This document shows, piece after piece, positions 45,294 through 57,029 of a stretch of DNA of 64,000 nt. This DNA comes from Bromus sterilis (lineage: Eukaryota > Streptophyta > Magnoliopsida > Poales > Poaceae), in the NCBI GenBank assembly GCA_950022295.1, contig OX465595.1:427918270-427982269 (forward strand), given 5' to 3'. The position numbers and the translations under genes are program-made. Each line of letters opens with the position of its first letter. The first letter of the stretch is position 1. The notes below the pieces were generated by a model. The model searched no databases and had not been told where the DNA came from. It saw nothing but the letters and a program-made list of their open reading frames with translations.

Positions 45294-45864
45294 TTCCGTT
45301 TCTAAATGGCATTGACAAAAAAACAAAAGCCCGTATTCGAGTGGGTGTTGCGGCGTTCCTTTGGGCGATTTGGAATTGTCGTAATGATGTGGTTTTTAAC
45401 AAACAAAACAATGTTCATTTTTTGCAGGTTGTGAACAAGGCGATGTACTCTATTCAGATGTGGTCCTTCGCCGATCAGCGAGGACTTATGGATACAGGTT
45501 GTGCTCGTATGATGGCGGTCGTACGGGATATTTACAGCCGGGCTGGATGGCTTAATGCTAGACGATTAGATGTTAGCTTGCCCTTTTTGAGTGGTTGATC
45601 TTTGTAGCCAACTTAAGTGATCCGTAAATTGTTTTCAGATGGATATTCAACTTTGTTTTAATAAAATAAGGTTGTGTGCATCGTCCTGACGCAGATACCA
45701 GGGCCACGGTTTCCATTTCTAAAAAAAATAAAAAATAAGCCCTTTTAGAGATTTCAATCAATACGGATCTGTATACAGTTTATAATAATATGTTTATATA
45801 CACCCGTATGTAATTTTTATAAAAATCTCTAAAAAGGCTTATATATTTAAAAACGGAGGGAGTA
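45294..45864. mobile_element. MITE halves with LINE 3' end inside, c2
   Basis: Counterpart of 22166-22735. LINE part about 45307-45735 (LNGIDKKTKARIRVGV..IWNCRNDVVFNK), A-rich tail, then the second MITE half ending ACGGAGGGAGTA. Confidence 0.65.
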
Positions 45865-46284
45865 GACTTTATGAAATTACATCGTTCTGTTAGCATATTT
45901 TCTTGCCTAATACTAAGAATTTGTTTTACCTATTCATGTTCTCAACACCCAAGACCCTAATGGCTGCTTGCTCATCAACTTACTTATGTAATTGTTAATT
46001 TGAGAATGAATCAAAAAGTGTCATTGTGAACAATTAGTCACATGAAGGCGTTTATGAAGACGCCCAAAGTCACAACAACTGGAATAGAAACATGCATGGC
46101 ATACCGTATTATGAGGTCGAACATGCATCCTTGCCATGGCGCGCAAGTTTCGATCACCAATATTGCTGAATGGCATATATATATATAGGAAGTGACTAGG
46201 GCACATGCACATGTGACTTAACTAAGTCACATTAGCTGATGTCACTCTTTTTTTCTTTTTTTTATTTGCATGTTATTTGTTTGC
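45865..46284. other. Non-coding stretch, c2
   Basis: Counterpart of 22736-23150; nothing recognised. Confidence 0.5.
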
Positions 46285-46989
46285 AACCTGATAGAATTTT
46301 TTCATGGGCTTTTCTGAGATAGAAAAAATTATGGGCCTTATCAGCTGCGCTTTAATTTTTTTATCTACTATTGTAGCGTTAAATTTTGTTTCTGTTATTT
46401 TTTTAGTTTTTTCACTATTGTAGCCAAGTTTTTTTTCTATTTTCCTTTTTTCTTGTTTGGTTTTTATTTTCCTTTGTTTGTTTTTCTATGTTGTTTTTCT
46501 TTGGGTTTTTTATTATTTAATTCACGCATAATTATATTGCTTATTTGTTTGTTTGTTTTTATTTTTCTTTCTTTTTTTGTTTGTTCTGTTTTCTTGTTTC
46601 TCCGATGTACTGTACGTACGCACTGATCTACCTCTGATAGGTACCATAGTTGCTCCATTTGCACTGTGGATAGCATCCGAACACGTACATGTGTTTGCAT
46701 GAAGACAATGACAAGGCTCAAAGTCTAGCTATGATGTGATGTGAGGATGCATTCGCTACACGTCAATTGCTATTGACCATTGAAAATCGAAAATCAAAAG
46801 GTAGTATTCTACTACGATAGGGGTAAATTCTACTACTACAGTTTTATTGTCAAAACATTTTTTTCCAAAATGTTATCACCCTCGTTTAAAAGGTGCACAA
46901 ATATGTTAAAACAAAGCTAAAGTAATTATATTTGGAATATATGTATTTAAGAAGTTTTTGATGCATAATTTTTTTTTCAAGTCGTCCCG

Positions 46990-48060
46990 CGGTTGCGACT
47001 AAATGGTTGATATGCAACTGGGGGTGGACATGAAAAAGTCAACCCACAGTTTCGAGTCGGTGATCGACTTGCAACTAGTGTGGGAAAAGGAACAAGTCAA
47101 CCCCCTTTTGCGAATCGGTGGTCGACTTGGAACTGGAGCGGAGAAATGAAAAGTCGTCCCTAATTGCGAGTCGGTGGTCAACTTGCAACTGTGGTGAAAA
47201 ATGAAACAGTCGACCCACACTTGCGAATGGCTTGTCGATTTACAACTGGTATGGAAAATGGAAAAAAAATCAAATCACAGTTGCGAGTCGTTGATCAACT
47301 TGCAACTGAAGAGAAAAATGAAAAGTCAACCCACATTTGTGAGTGAGTGGTCGAATTGCAACTGGTGTGAAAAATATATAAAAAGTCAACCCACAGTTGT
47401 GAGTCGGTGATCGACTTGCAATTCGTGTGAAAAACTAAAAAATTCAAATCACCTGTTGCGAGTTGGTTGTCGACTTGCAACTGACTTAGAAAGTGAAAAG
47501 TTAACCCCACAGTTACGAAACTGTGCTCTACTTGCAACCGAGATAGAAAATGAAAAAATCAACCCCATAGTTCGAGTTCGTGGTTGACTTGCAACTAAGG
47601 TGAAAAATGAAAACTCAACCCCTTAGTAGCCAGTTGGTGGTCGACATTCAACTAGAATGAAAAATGAAAAGGTCACCCCACAGTTGTGAGTCAGTGCTGG
47701 ACTTGCAACTCGGGGGGAAATAAAAAGGTCGACTCCTAGTTGTGAGTCGATGGTTAACTTGCAACTGGGTGTGGAAAATAAAAAAATGAACCCCCTCCCC
47801 ATCCTAGTTGCGAGTCGATGGTCGACTTGCAACGAAAGTGGAAATAAAAAATGAACCCTCAATTGCGAGTTGATCGTCGACTTGCAACTAGAGCGAAAAG
47901 TGAAAAATCATCCCTCAGTTGCGAGTCGATGGTCGACTTGGAAGTGTAGCGGAAAAATAAAAAAGGCGACCCTCAGTTGTGAGTAGTTGGTCGACTTGCA
48001 ACTGGGGCAAAAAAAAACTGCAAACCAAGTTGCAAGTCGATGGTCGACTTACAACCAGAG
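46990..48060. repeat. Hairpin tandem array, long-period part
   Basis: About 18 units of roughly 55-60 bp built around GTTGCGAGTCG-n-CGACTTGCAAC, an imperfect inverted repeat, separated by GGTGTGGAAAATGAAAAAGTCAACCC-like spacers. Units are diverged. Confidence 0.85.
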
Positions 48061-48890
48061 CGAAAAATGAAAGCAGACCCAGTTAAGACTCGTTGATGGA
48101 CTTGCAACTGAGAAAAATGAGTCAGGCCTAGTTGTGACTCGTTGGTGGATTTGAACTGAGAAAAATAATCCGGAACCATTTGCGACTCGTTGGTGGACTT
48201 GCAACTGAGAAAAAAAAGCCGGACCCAGTTGCAACTCGTTGGTGGACTTGCAACTGAGAAAAATAAGTCGGAACCAGTTGCGACTCGTTGATGGACTTGC
48301 AACTGAGAAAAAAAATCGGACCCAGTTGCGACTCATTGGTGGACTTGCAACTAAGAAAAAAATTGAACAGTTGCAACTCGTTGGGGGACTTGCAAATGAG
48401 AAAAAAAGTCGGACCCAGTTGCGACTCGTTGATTGACTTGCAACTAAGAAAAAAAATTGGACCTAGTTGCGACTCGTTGGTGGACTTGCAACTGAAAATA
48501 ATAAGTCAGACCCAGTTGCGACTAGTTGATGGACTTGCAATTGAGAAAAAAAATCGGACACAGTTGCGACTCGTTGGTGGACTTGCAACTAAGAAAAAAA
48601 CGAACCCAGTTACAACTCGTTGGGGAACTTGCAAATAAGAAAAAAAGTCGGACCCAGTTGCGACTCGTTGGTGGGCTCGCAACTAAGAAAAAAAATCGAA
48701 CCTAGTTGAGACACGTTGGTGGACTTGCAACCGAGAATAATATGTCGGACTTAGTTGCGACTCGTTGGTGGACTTGCAACTAAAAAAAATTAGACCCGGT
48801 TGCGACTCGTTGGTGGACTTGAAACTGAAAAAAAAATCGGACCCAGTTGCGACTCGTTGGCGGATTTGCAACTGAGAAAATCGATTTTAA
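48061..48890. repeat. Hairpin tandem array, 48-bp part
   Basis: About 17 units close to 48 bp with core TTGCGACTCGTTGGTGGACTTGCAACTGAG and an A-rich plus TCGGACCCAG tail. Because 48 is a multiple of three, 16-residue periodic frames (such as LVDLQLRKKIGPSCDS) stay open for several units; these are taken as a by-product, not genes. Confidence 0.9.
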
Positions 48891-49023
48891 TAATATGATA
48901 AATTTAAAAAAGTATTATAACTTTAATCAAACATATAAAATAAAATGGTGAGAAGAAAAAAAGGTAAAAATGAAAATAACGCAAGTCAACTCGCGACAAC
49001 AAATATGTATCGACGCCATGTAT

Positions 49024-49601
49024 TAAATACAATATTTTTTCCAACTTTTATAAAAACTTCTCCAAAAGTCATATACATGAATTTTGAAAAAAAGAAAAAT
49101 AAAACAAATGGGTCTATTGTTGTGTTATCCCCTCAACTAGTTAAAACACACAAAAATTATCTCTCCTATAAAATATGTATAAAAAATGGATATGAATAAG
49201 GGGTAGATCGTTCCTAATAAAAACACACACAAAACTAGCTCCTAAATATCAAAAAAATCAAAAGGAAAACAAAAAATACATGTCCCCTAAATATAAAAAA
49301 TATAAAAAATCTACTAGGGAGGTGAACCAGGCCTTGTCAAATCTCCCCGTCACCATGTTGCCTAGGCGGAAAAAGAATCAAAAAAGGAAACCCGTTACCA
49401 CGTTGCCCACGCGGAAAAAGAATCAAAAAAGGAAAGAACATCTCGGCCTGTGAAAGAAGTGGGCTCTGGAGCAAGGAAGACGGGGTACAGATCGCTTCAC
49501 GCGAAAAAAAATACACTGCAGAATTCAATGGTCCAAGACATGCATGTGACTTTGTTAAAGCACATGTACATATGCAATAGCAAAACCGATATGTATATAT
49601 A
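49024..49601. other. Non-coding stretch, c2
   Basis: Counterpart of about 23155-23759, with the GGCGGAAAAAGAATC direct repeat. The (TA)n before the small element is much shorter here. Confidence 0.5.
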
Positions 49602-49934
49602 GGGTGAGACTATTCGTCATCCTGGGTGAGTAATAACTTTGTCTTATTTCGTAAATTTTATCTTATTTCATACATAAAAAAAGAACGTAAAAAAATATAA
49701 TCGCCGTAAAATATATTTTATATTACGTAAAATTACAAAGGTAAAAATGATGGTGTAAAATATACATAAAATGTAATTTTTTTGATCTTATGATCAATAT
49801 TTTTATTTTTTTATATCAAAATTTATGAAGTGAATCCATATTAATGTAACTATTTGTATTACAAATGTAAAAAAATTATGAAAGGTTCGTAAAATTACTT
49901 CGGGTGAAGAATAAATTATTCTGTAACCTGGGTG
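49602..49934. mobile_element. Small (TA)n-associated element, c2
   Basis: Counterpart of 23760-24092. Confidence 0.5.
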
Positions 49935-49935
49935 A

Positions 49936-49936
49936 T

Positions 49937-49975
<39 letters not shown>

Positions 49976-49976
49976 C
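49936..49976. repeat. (AC)n(AT)n microsatellite, c2
   Basis: About 27 bp AC then about 14 bp AT, where c1 has pure TA. Confidence 0.95.
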
Positions 49977-50114
49977 CACATGCAGTATGATGTATTCCTA
50001 AAGGATATAACAAGAGAGCAGACAAGAGAATGAATGAATTATCAAGTAGTAGAGTAGTTTGCTTGTGAATTAACCACATAATTAATTATCGGGAGGAGCA
50101 CCAGAGCAACGAAC

Positions 50115-51376
50115 ATGCATGGCCAACCAGACCAAGCGCCAGCCGATCGCCGCCGGTGCAGCGCAGCGCAGCCAGTCCAGGATCCCGTCGGTCCTCGAAG
50201 GTGGAGACGGCCGGCGCGCGGCGGAGAGGCAGACGGGGAGGCGCCTCTTCCATTCCACCCGGCGGCCGACTCCAAGGACGAGAGGAGGAGGAGGAGGCGT
50301 GCGTAGAGGTCCGTCCGGCAGGCGTTGCATTGCCGATGACGAGAAAGGCGATGAGAATACATCCTGAGCTGCTCCGTCTCCACGCCACCAACTTGAACTC
50401 CCTCTTCGACCGACTCTTTGCCTTTAATTTGGCTAGCTAGCTAGCAAATCTCGTCGGCGGGGCGGCTGCGGCTAATTGATGTGGGGGGGGGGGGTATCCG
50501 CAAATGTTAGTCGTCATGTGTCACGTTCTAAGCGCATTCCGTGGTGGCTGTGCGCGAACTGTAGTTGTTTTCGTGGCTGTGGCTGCACCACCTGTGGTTG
50601 CGCCCTTGACTGCGCTCGTGGATATGGATGCTTCTGTGGCCGTGGCTGCACCCTAGAAAAGTTTATCGAAATCTATCAACATGGAATCTAGCTTTAAAGT
50701 TCTCGACGAAAATAATACAAGGATGAAAATGGTTCATGAGTGTGATGATCGATTGAAGAGATAAATATTTTGAGAAAATAGATCTACGGAAAAAAGCTCA
50801 AACATCTAATCTCCCGTCCTCACACGCGGGATGGGAAAACGGCTCAAAACTCCCTGGTTACGACAAGTAGCGCGCGTACGTTACACGATGCACCCTTCAA
50901 CTAGTGAATTCGCGAGGTCGACAATTCAGGTCATGAGGTAAGGAAAGCCATACATAGGGACCTCGACCAAGATATTATCTTGGATGCAGCAATAAATAAA
51001 GATTTGAAAAAACTCCTTAAATAAAAAATCTACGCTCGGCAAATCCGATCTTATGGGCAAGGGTTCCACGATATGGAAAACGAAATTCAGAGCTCAGATG
51101 GGCAAGGGTTCCCCTTATGACGGTTTGACAAATTAAATCATCTTCCCCCGTGTTGTATTCTATAGAGATATAGGTTAAAAAATACACGACCTCCTCGATG
51201 ATTATGTGCCGCAGTTCTCGAGTCGTTAGTTGACAAGATTGACGAGTTTGTTTACGCGGAACCGAAATCTTAAGACTTGAAGGGGAGTTTTTTCAGATCG
51301 AGTGCAAGTAAGGATCAAGATCTCTAACTCTTTGAAGAATGTTGTTTCGTTGGTAAAGAAGAATAGGAGGGATAAT
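50115..51376. other. GC-rich then AT-rich block, mostly c2-only
   Basis: 50115-50200 is shared with c1; 50201-51376 is absent there. The GC-rich part (50115-50440) has overlapping ORFs on both strands, none recognised. A G12 tract lies at about 50481-50493. The remainder is non-coding. Confidence 0.5.
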
Positions 51377-52301
51377 GTTGTATCCAAACAACGCCAGAAT
51401 TCACACACTCAAACACGGGTGAGCTCGATCATCACCCATGGGGAATCTTCCTCGTATAGTCATATGGTCCCTCAAGTGATATACGTAGTGTAGCAGATGC
51501 TCCTAGACAGACGCGTACGTACTGCATGCAGTTGATTCACATCTGGTGCATGCATGCATATGCCAAGTCACGAGAGACCACCCTGGCCGCTCTTGTCGCC
51601 TCTCACTGCCTCGTCATCCGCTCTTGGACCATGTATTTTCATTTTGGCTAGCCGACACATAAAACAACCTCGGATCATTTATGTTGGATCTCAAAAAGTA
51701 ATATTGTATGTAAAATTGTAAATGCATAATTTTATAGTAGCATGTAGCATCCGAGTCTCAAATCGAAGCTCACAGCACCGATGAGAATGCCATGGCGTTG
51801 TACCATACCGATTCGGAGTAAGAGGAACTCCAGATGATCATCGGCCTATCCTTCGAGTCACCACGGGATGATAAAGACTCCACTGTGGCGCCTGCCGCAA
51901 ATAAGGAGGGCTCGAATTCAGAAATCAGCAATGATGACGAATTCAGTGGCATTTGATATGTTTAGTTAGTTTTTTTAGTAAGTACATACTTAATTATTTT
52001 GTATGATTTATGTGTTCTATTTAAAAATGATATGTTTAATTCATGGTTAGTCTTAATTTAATTCAATTAACATGTTTATTACTCTTTTTGGAAGACTATA
52101 ACAAAAGTGTACACATCTATCTCAAGCTTCAGGATTACCCTACATTGATGAGATGCAGCCACACGATGGTACCATCTTAAGTAGTAGCGTGTCGATTACA
52201 CGCTACCGGTATTTCATTACCAACCGTATCGTACTTGTCAAACACCGATAGTCGGCATTATGACACGCTGCAGGCAAGGGGGTTTATATACTAGTGCAGT
52301 G
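51377..52301. other. Counterpart of 24390-25317, c2
   Basis: Includes the degenerate acidic coding remnant (51755-51955) and the GTAGCGTGT hairpin (about 52184-52206). No intact gene. Confidence 0.5.
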
Positions 52302-53687
52302 AAGGATGATCGAAGACGCAGTGTTGCGACGATCGTCGTGAGGCGAGCGAACCGTATTGCTTGAAGGTGTGGTAGTAGGGCGCTTTCATGGAGGCAAACA
52401 AGGGTTGTGAGTGCCCAAGCATTTCGCTGTGAAGGATGAGCTCCGGTATGAGCGACCACCGCTGTCGGCTTTTCACCCTCTCGCCCCATGTGTCATGCTC
52501 GACAATCCGTAGATCAGGCATTGTGGGCGGACTTCTTCTCTGAATTCGATGGGACCTCGAAAGCGTCAAGGTATCTGCGCGGATCCATCATGGCGGCGAC
52601 AGACAATAGAACGGATGGTACCAAATAGGACACAATTTATCGTGAAAAGTGTACCAACATTATGATAATGTGTGTGCTTCAGGTGAGGCTCTGAATCGAT
52701 CTAGGGTGTTCGATTCCAATGTGGTGGCCGTGTGAATACCCTTTAAAGCCCTCCCAGTTGGAGTCGATCTGTGGGATTTAGGGTGTTTGGATCATCCCAA
52801 TCTGATTTGGTTATCCATGTTGGATTGCTAAAAGTTATTGGGTGTTCTGGTGATGGCCACATAAGTCAGAACCTTTACAAATGGACCCCTCAAACTGCCC
52901 CTATACGTTTGGGCAAACAACTTGGTCGATGATTTGTTACTTATTTTTACCCCACCTGGCACCTCAAATCGACCCTATAAGTTGGAGTTGTACGCCCCCA
53001 CCCAATCCAACCCATATATGGAAGGATATGGTGAGGTCCGAACACATCTGGATGCGTCACATTGGACCATATCACGCTGGGCCACCACACCCCCCATATA
53101 CCCCACCTCCGATGAACACTAGACCTTGGTCAACACTCCGAATTCTTCACTTCATGTCTCCTCCCTTCCCCGTTCGCTCCCTTCCTCTCCCAGACATCGC
53201 GTCAGGTGGCAGATCGGGCAACCCCATAGATTAGGACACCCAGATGTGGATAACGACAAGGAGCTCGCCGTTAGCCGCACTTGCGCGATCACGGGTGGAC
53301 GGTGTAAGTAGCTCGATCTCCACGACATCCCCCATCGCTCATCAGCACAATGTGGACGATGACGATTGGCGCTGACCCATCGTGTTACACACTTTATGTG
53401 GCAAGGCAGACCCACCACCTCCTGCAACCATCTCCCTCCCTTTCGGCCCATGCTCTTCCTGGCCGGTGTTGGGTTCTCATGCTAGCGCCGATCTAATCGA
53501 AGGCGCGCCCAAAGCGTCGTAAGAAGACTGGCTGCAGACAAAGAAATATGATGGATGACTGGTCACTCGACACAACGGAGAAGAAGCTAAGGGAGAAACA
53601 CAGTAGAACGACTCTTGTGTCTCCCTCCACGGACGATACGAGGGTGACTAACCCATGGTGTCACCAAGAGGAGGGCGACCCAGGGGT
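52302..53687. repeat. B unit, c2 first copy
   Basis: More diverged relative of 54375-55787, with the same start (ACTAGTGCAGTGAAGG) and end (GAGGGCGAC). Absent as a separate copy in c1. Confidence 0.8.
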
Positions 53688-54078
53688 CCGAGAGCTCCTT
53701 TTCCAACAGGTACCTTTTGCCTTTTTGTATTTATTTTGGTCAGATACGTGTTTACTACTATTACTGCAGCTAGGCTAGGGAGTAAATCAGCCTCAAAGTC
53801 ACATGCATGCATGCAAACATGCAATGTCGCATACACGACGGCACACAGCAGTAGTGACAAGCTAACCTAGGACGAATATTGGCGCTGCTGCGCTGGTGAC
53901 AAGTGACATTGTCGAGAGGCCGACGTGGCTCGTGGAAAACGGGCTGTTGAAGGAAGCCATAAACTCCGTTGTTAAATACGCACCACCCACACCCACGGCA
54001 GCTCGATCTCACATTCACAAGTCCGGCCGGCGAGCTTCTTCTACTGTACAACCCAAGTAAGCATCACAGCTAGCTGTC
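53688..54078. other. Spacer before PLAC8 fragment, c2-only
   Basis: Possible promoter or leader sequence of the PLAC8-type gene (TTAAATACG near 53974). Not otherwise assigned. Confidence 0.3.
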
Positions 54079-54079
54079 G

Positions 54080-54371
54080 TGGTGGGGATGGGGTGCCTTA
54101 ATTTGCTCCTGCTGCTGCTACCGCTCCAGGCTTTGCGAGCAATACGGGCTCAAGGAGAAGCCCTGCGCCGACTGTTGCGTCCACTTGTTCTGCCACCAAT
54201 GCGCCATCTGCCAGGAGTATCGCGAGCTCAAGACCCGCGGCTTCGACATGAAGCTCGGTACCTACACTAGAATCTTTCCTTCATGAACCATGCATGCATG
54301 TTGCTCATTGCATTTTATTGACCATCTGCTTTCTTGTCCATCTCTTGATGCAGGGTGGCACGACAACATAG
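54080..54371 (+). pseudogene. PLAC8-type (CNR/PCR family) gene fragment
   Basis: Exon to 54257 reads YRSRLCEQYGLKEKPCADCC, then VHLFCHQCAICQEYRELKTR and GFDMKLG. A GT at 54258 opens a 96-bp intron closing at CAG 54353, and the next exon gives WHDNI in phase before B-unit sequence takes over at about 54372. The CCVHLFC..CAICQEYREL..GFD..GWH order is the hallmark of plant PLAC8 proteins, small membrane proteins in cell-number regulation and metal transport. The N-terminal CP-rich segment and the 3' end are missing, so it is a fragment. Intact splice sites suggest recent capture or decay. Lost from c1. Confidence 0.8.
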
Positions 54372-54374
54372 ACT

Positions 54375-55787
54375 AGTGCAGTGAAGGATGATCGAAGACG
54401 CAGTGTTGCGACGATCGTCGTGAGGCGAGCGCATCGTATTGCTTGAAGGTGTGGTAGTAGGGCTCTTTCAGGGCGGCAAACAAGGGTTGTGTGGCCCAAG
54501 CATTCCGCTGTGGAGGATGAGCTCCGGCATGAGCGACCACCAGCGTCGACTTTTTCACCCTCTCCCTCAGGTGTCATGCTCGACATTCCGTGGATCGGGC
54601 ATTGTGTGCAGACTTCTTCTCTGAATTCGATGGGACCTCGAAAGCGTCAAGGTCTCCGGCGGATCCATCATGGCAGCGATAGAACGGGCGGCACCAAATA
54701 GGACAGAACTTATCGTGAAAAGTGTACCAACATTATGATAATGTGTGTGCTTTGGGTGAGGCTTTGAGTCGATCTAGGGTGTTCGATTCCAATGTGGTGG
54801 ACGTCTGAATACCATTTAAAGCCCTCCGGGTTCGAGTCGATCTATGGGACTTAGGATGTTTGGACCATCCCAATCTGATCTGGTTATCCACGTTGGATGG
54901 CTAAAAGTTATTGGGTGTTCTGGAGATGGCCAGAGAAGTCAGAACCTTGACAAATGGACCCCTCAAACTTCCCCTATACGTTCGGGAAAATAACTTGGTC
55001 GGTGATTGGTTACTTACTTTTACCCAACCTGACACCTCAAATCGACCCTATAAGTTGGAGTTGTACGCCCCACCCAATCCAACCCATATATGGAAGGATA
55101 CGGTGAGGTCCGGACACGTCTGGATGCGTCGTCTGCCACATTGGACCAGATCACGCTGGGCCACCACCCCCCCTTTATAACCCCACCTCCGATGAACACT
55201 AGACCTTGGTCAACACTCTGAAATCTTCACTTCATGTCTCCTCCCTTCCCCGTTTCCTCTCCCAGACATCGCGTCAGGTGGCAGATCGGGCAACCCCATA
55301 GATTAGGACACCTAGATGTGGATAACGATAAGGAGCTCGCCATTAGCCGCACTTGAGCGATCGCGGGTGGACGGGGTCAGCAGCTCGAGCTCCACGACAC
55401 CCCCATCGCCCATCAGCACAATGTGGACGATGACGATTGGCTCTGACCCATCGTCTTTCTGTGGCAAGGCAGATCCGCCACCTCCCGCAACCATCTCCCT
55501 CCCTTTCGGCCCATGCTCCTCCTGGATGGTGTTGGGTTCTCATGCTAGCGCCAACCTAATCGAAGGCGTGCGCAGAGCACTGTTAGAAGGCTGGCTGCAG
55601 ACAAAGAAATATGATGGATGACTGGTCACTCGACGTAGCGGGTTTCTAAAATCAAATATGTTGGGTTCTGTTGAAGTTGCGTAGGAACGGAGAAGAAGGG
55701 AGAAACCCGGTAGAACGAATCTTGTGTCGCCCTCCACACGGACGATACGAGGGTGACTAACCCATGGTGTCGCCAAGAAGAGGGCGA
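54375..55787. repeat. B unit, c2 second copy
   Basis: Nearly identical to the single B unit of c1 (25318-26730). Interrupts the PLAC8 fragment at its left edge. TTTATAA box at about 55175. Confidence 0.8.
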
Positions 55788-57000
55788 CGCATTTTCAAAC
55801 AATGATTTCCGACATGGCACATCAAATATGGATATTGTTGGCCGGAACAGCCCATTATGCGCGAATTGTTTTTTCTAGATAAAGCACAACGTAAAAATAC
55901 CAAAAAATTTCAAACGATATTTTTTAAAATCCCAAACATTTTTTGAACTGTGATTTAAGAAATAATATATATTTTTACAATACAACAAATTTTGCAATAG
56001 CTGATTTTTTCTAAACATAAAAAATTGTTATAAAATGTTGGTTTTTAAATTTTACTTATAAATTTATTTAAACATATACTAAAAACCATTCAATCTAATA
56101 TAGATTTTGTTCAGCATATATTATACAAAAAATCACTGTATATTAAAACAATGTTCCGTGTAAAGTGTGTTCAGAAAAATCAAAGATTGTTCATATTTTG
56201 AAAGTACAGAAAAAACTGACAAAAAAACCAGACTGCTGCAAAGAACCGGATGCTACGTCCCGTTTGCTACAGTGTTAATGTTAGTTTCTATTCGCCATGC
56301 TTCAAAATAAAATTTGTGACCCAAAATAAAAACAGGAAGATTTTACGATTTTTTTAACTTTTGAACAATTTATTAAATGCCCAAACTTTAAAAAATGCTG
56401 AAAATATTTTAATTTTTTATATTTGAAAAAAACTTCTGCGCATATTTTAAAAAGCAAACATTTTTCTAAATTTTCTAGCAATATTTATTTTATTTACGTT
56501 GCCTGTTGCAAAAAAATTCGATTCGCACGTTACAAAAGAAAACAAAACCGAAAAAAAACACAACGCACATTAGCTACCGCAATAATGGACTGACTATATT
56601 CATCCTTATATCCAGCAAACTAGTGAATGATCCTAGTTAAGGTACAAAATAGACCCGGTCGAAGTTATCCTAGGTTTTATGGACTCGCTAACTTGCGAAT
56701 AAGAATGATGAAAGTTTAGTTTATTTCCTCGGGTGAGTCATCACCACTTAAAACACACAACACCATACCGGTCAGTATTTTCACTACATAAGTCCTATTC
56801 TTGATAAAAAAATGTGTTGAAAAGCCATCTAACCCCGGTGCCTTAGTGGGAAACATATGAAAAAACGTCGTCTTCATCTCGTCCTTTGTATACGGTGCAT
56901 TGATGTGACCGTCGACATGATGGAATTGATGGGAAAAAATATCCAACACCCCTTTCTTCGCACGCGGTTCTCCTCGTAGCTATGACACCACGACCTCAAT
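55788..57000 (-). mobile_element. E unit: LINE-derived fragment, c2 second copy
   Basis: Counterpart of 26731-27950. The minus-strand frame 56949-56716 is open and shows the RT pre-palm motifs (YTKDEMKT, FPTKAPGLDGF, GDDSPEEIN) clearly, the best evidence for the LINE origin. Confidence 0.7.
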
Positions 57001-57029
57001 GAACTACAAAATAGTTCTTTTAATATAAA

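Larger units (their letters stand above)
46285..49023. other. c2-only block (2.7 kb)
   Basis: Replaces a single junction near 23150 in c1. The left 700 bp are T-rich with TTTGTTTG-type words; the middle is a tandem array (46990-48890); the right 130 bp are AT-rich. No clear target duplication at its edges. Either inserted into c2 or deleted from c1. Confidence 0.7.

Noticed and set aside
46990..48890. CRISPR-like array
   Set aside because: Tandem units without unique spacers, imperfect repeats, eukaryotic setting; it is a minisatellite.
50476..50691. Cys-rich ORF (GCGCTTCGCALDC) in the c2-only block
   Set aside because: Arises from imperfect GTGGCTGTG/GGATGC repeats beside a G12 tract; no signal peptide, no regular cysteine spacing.
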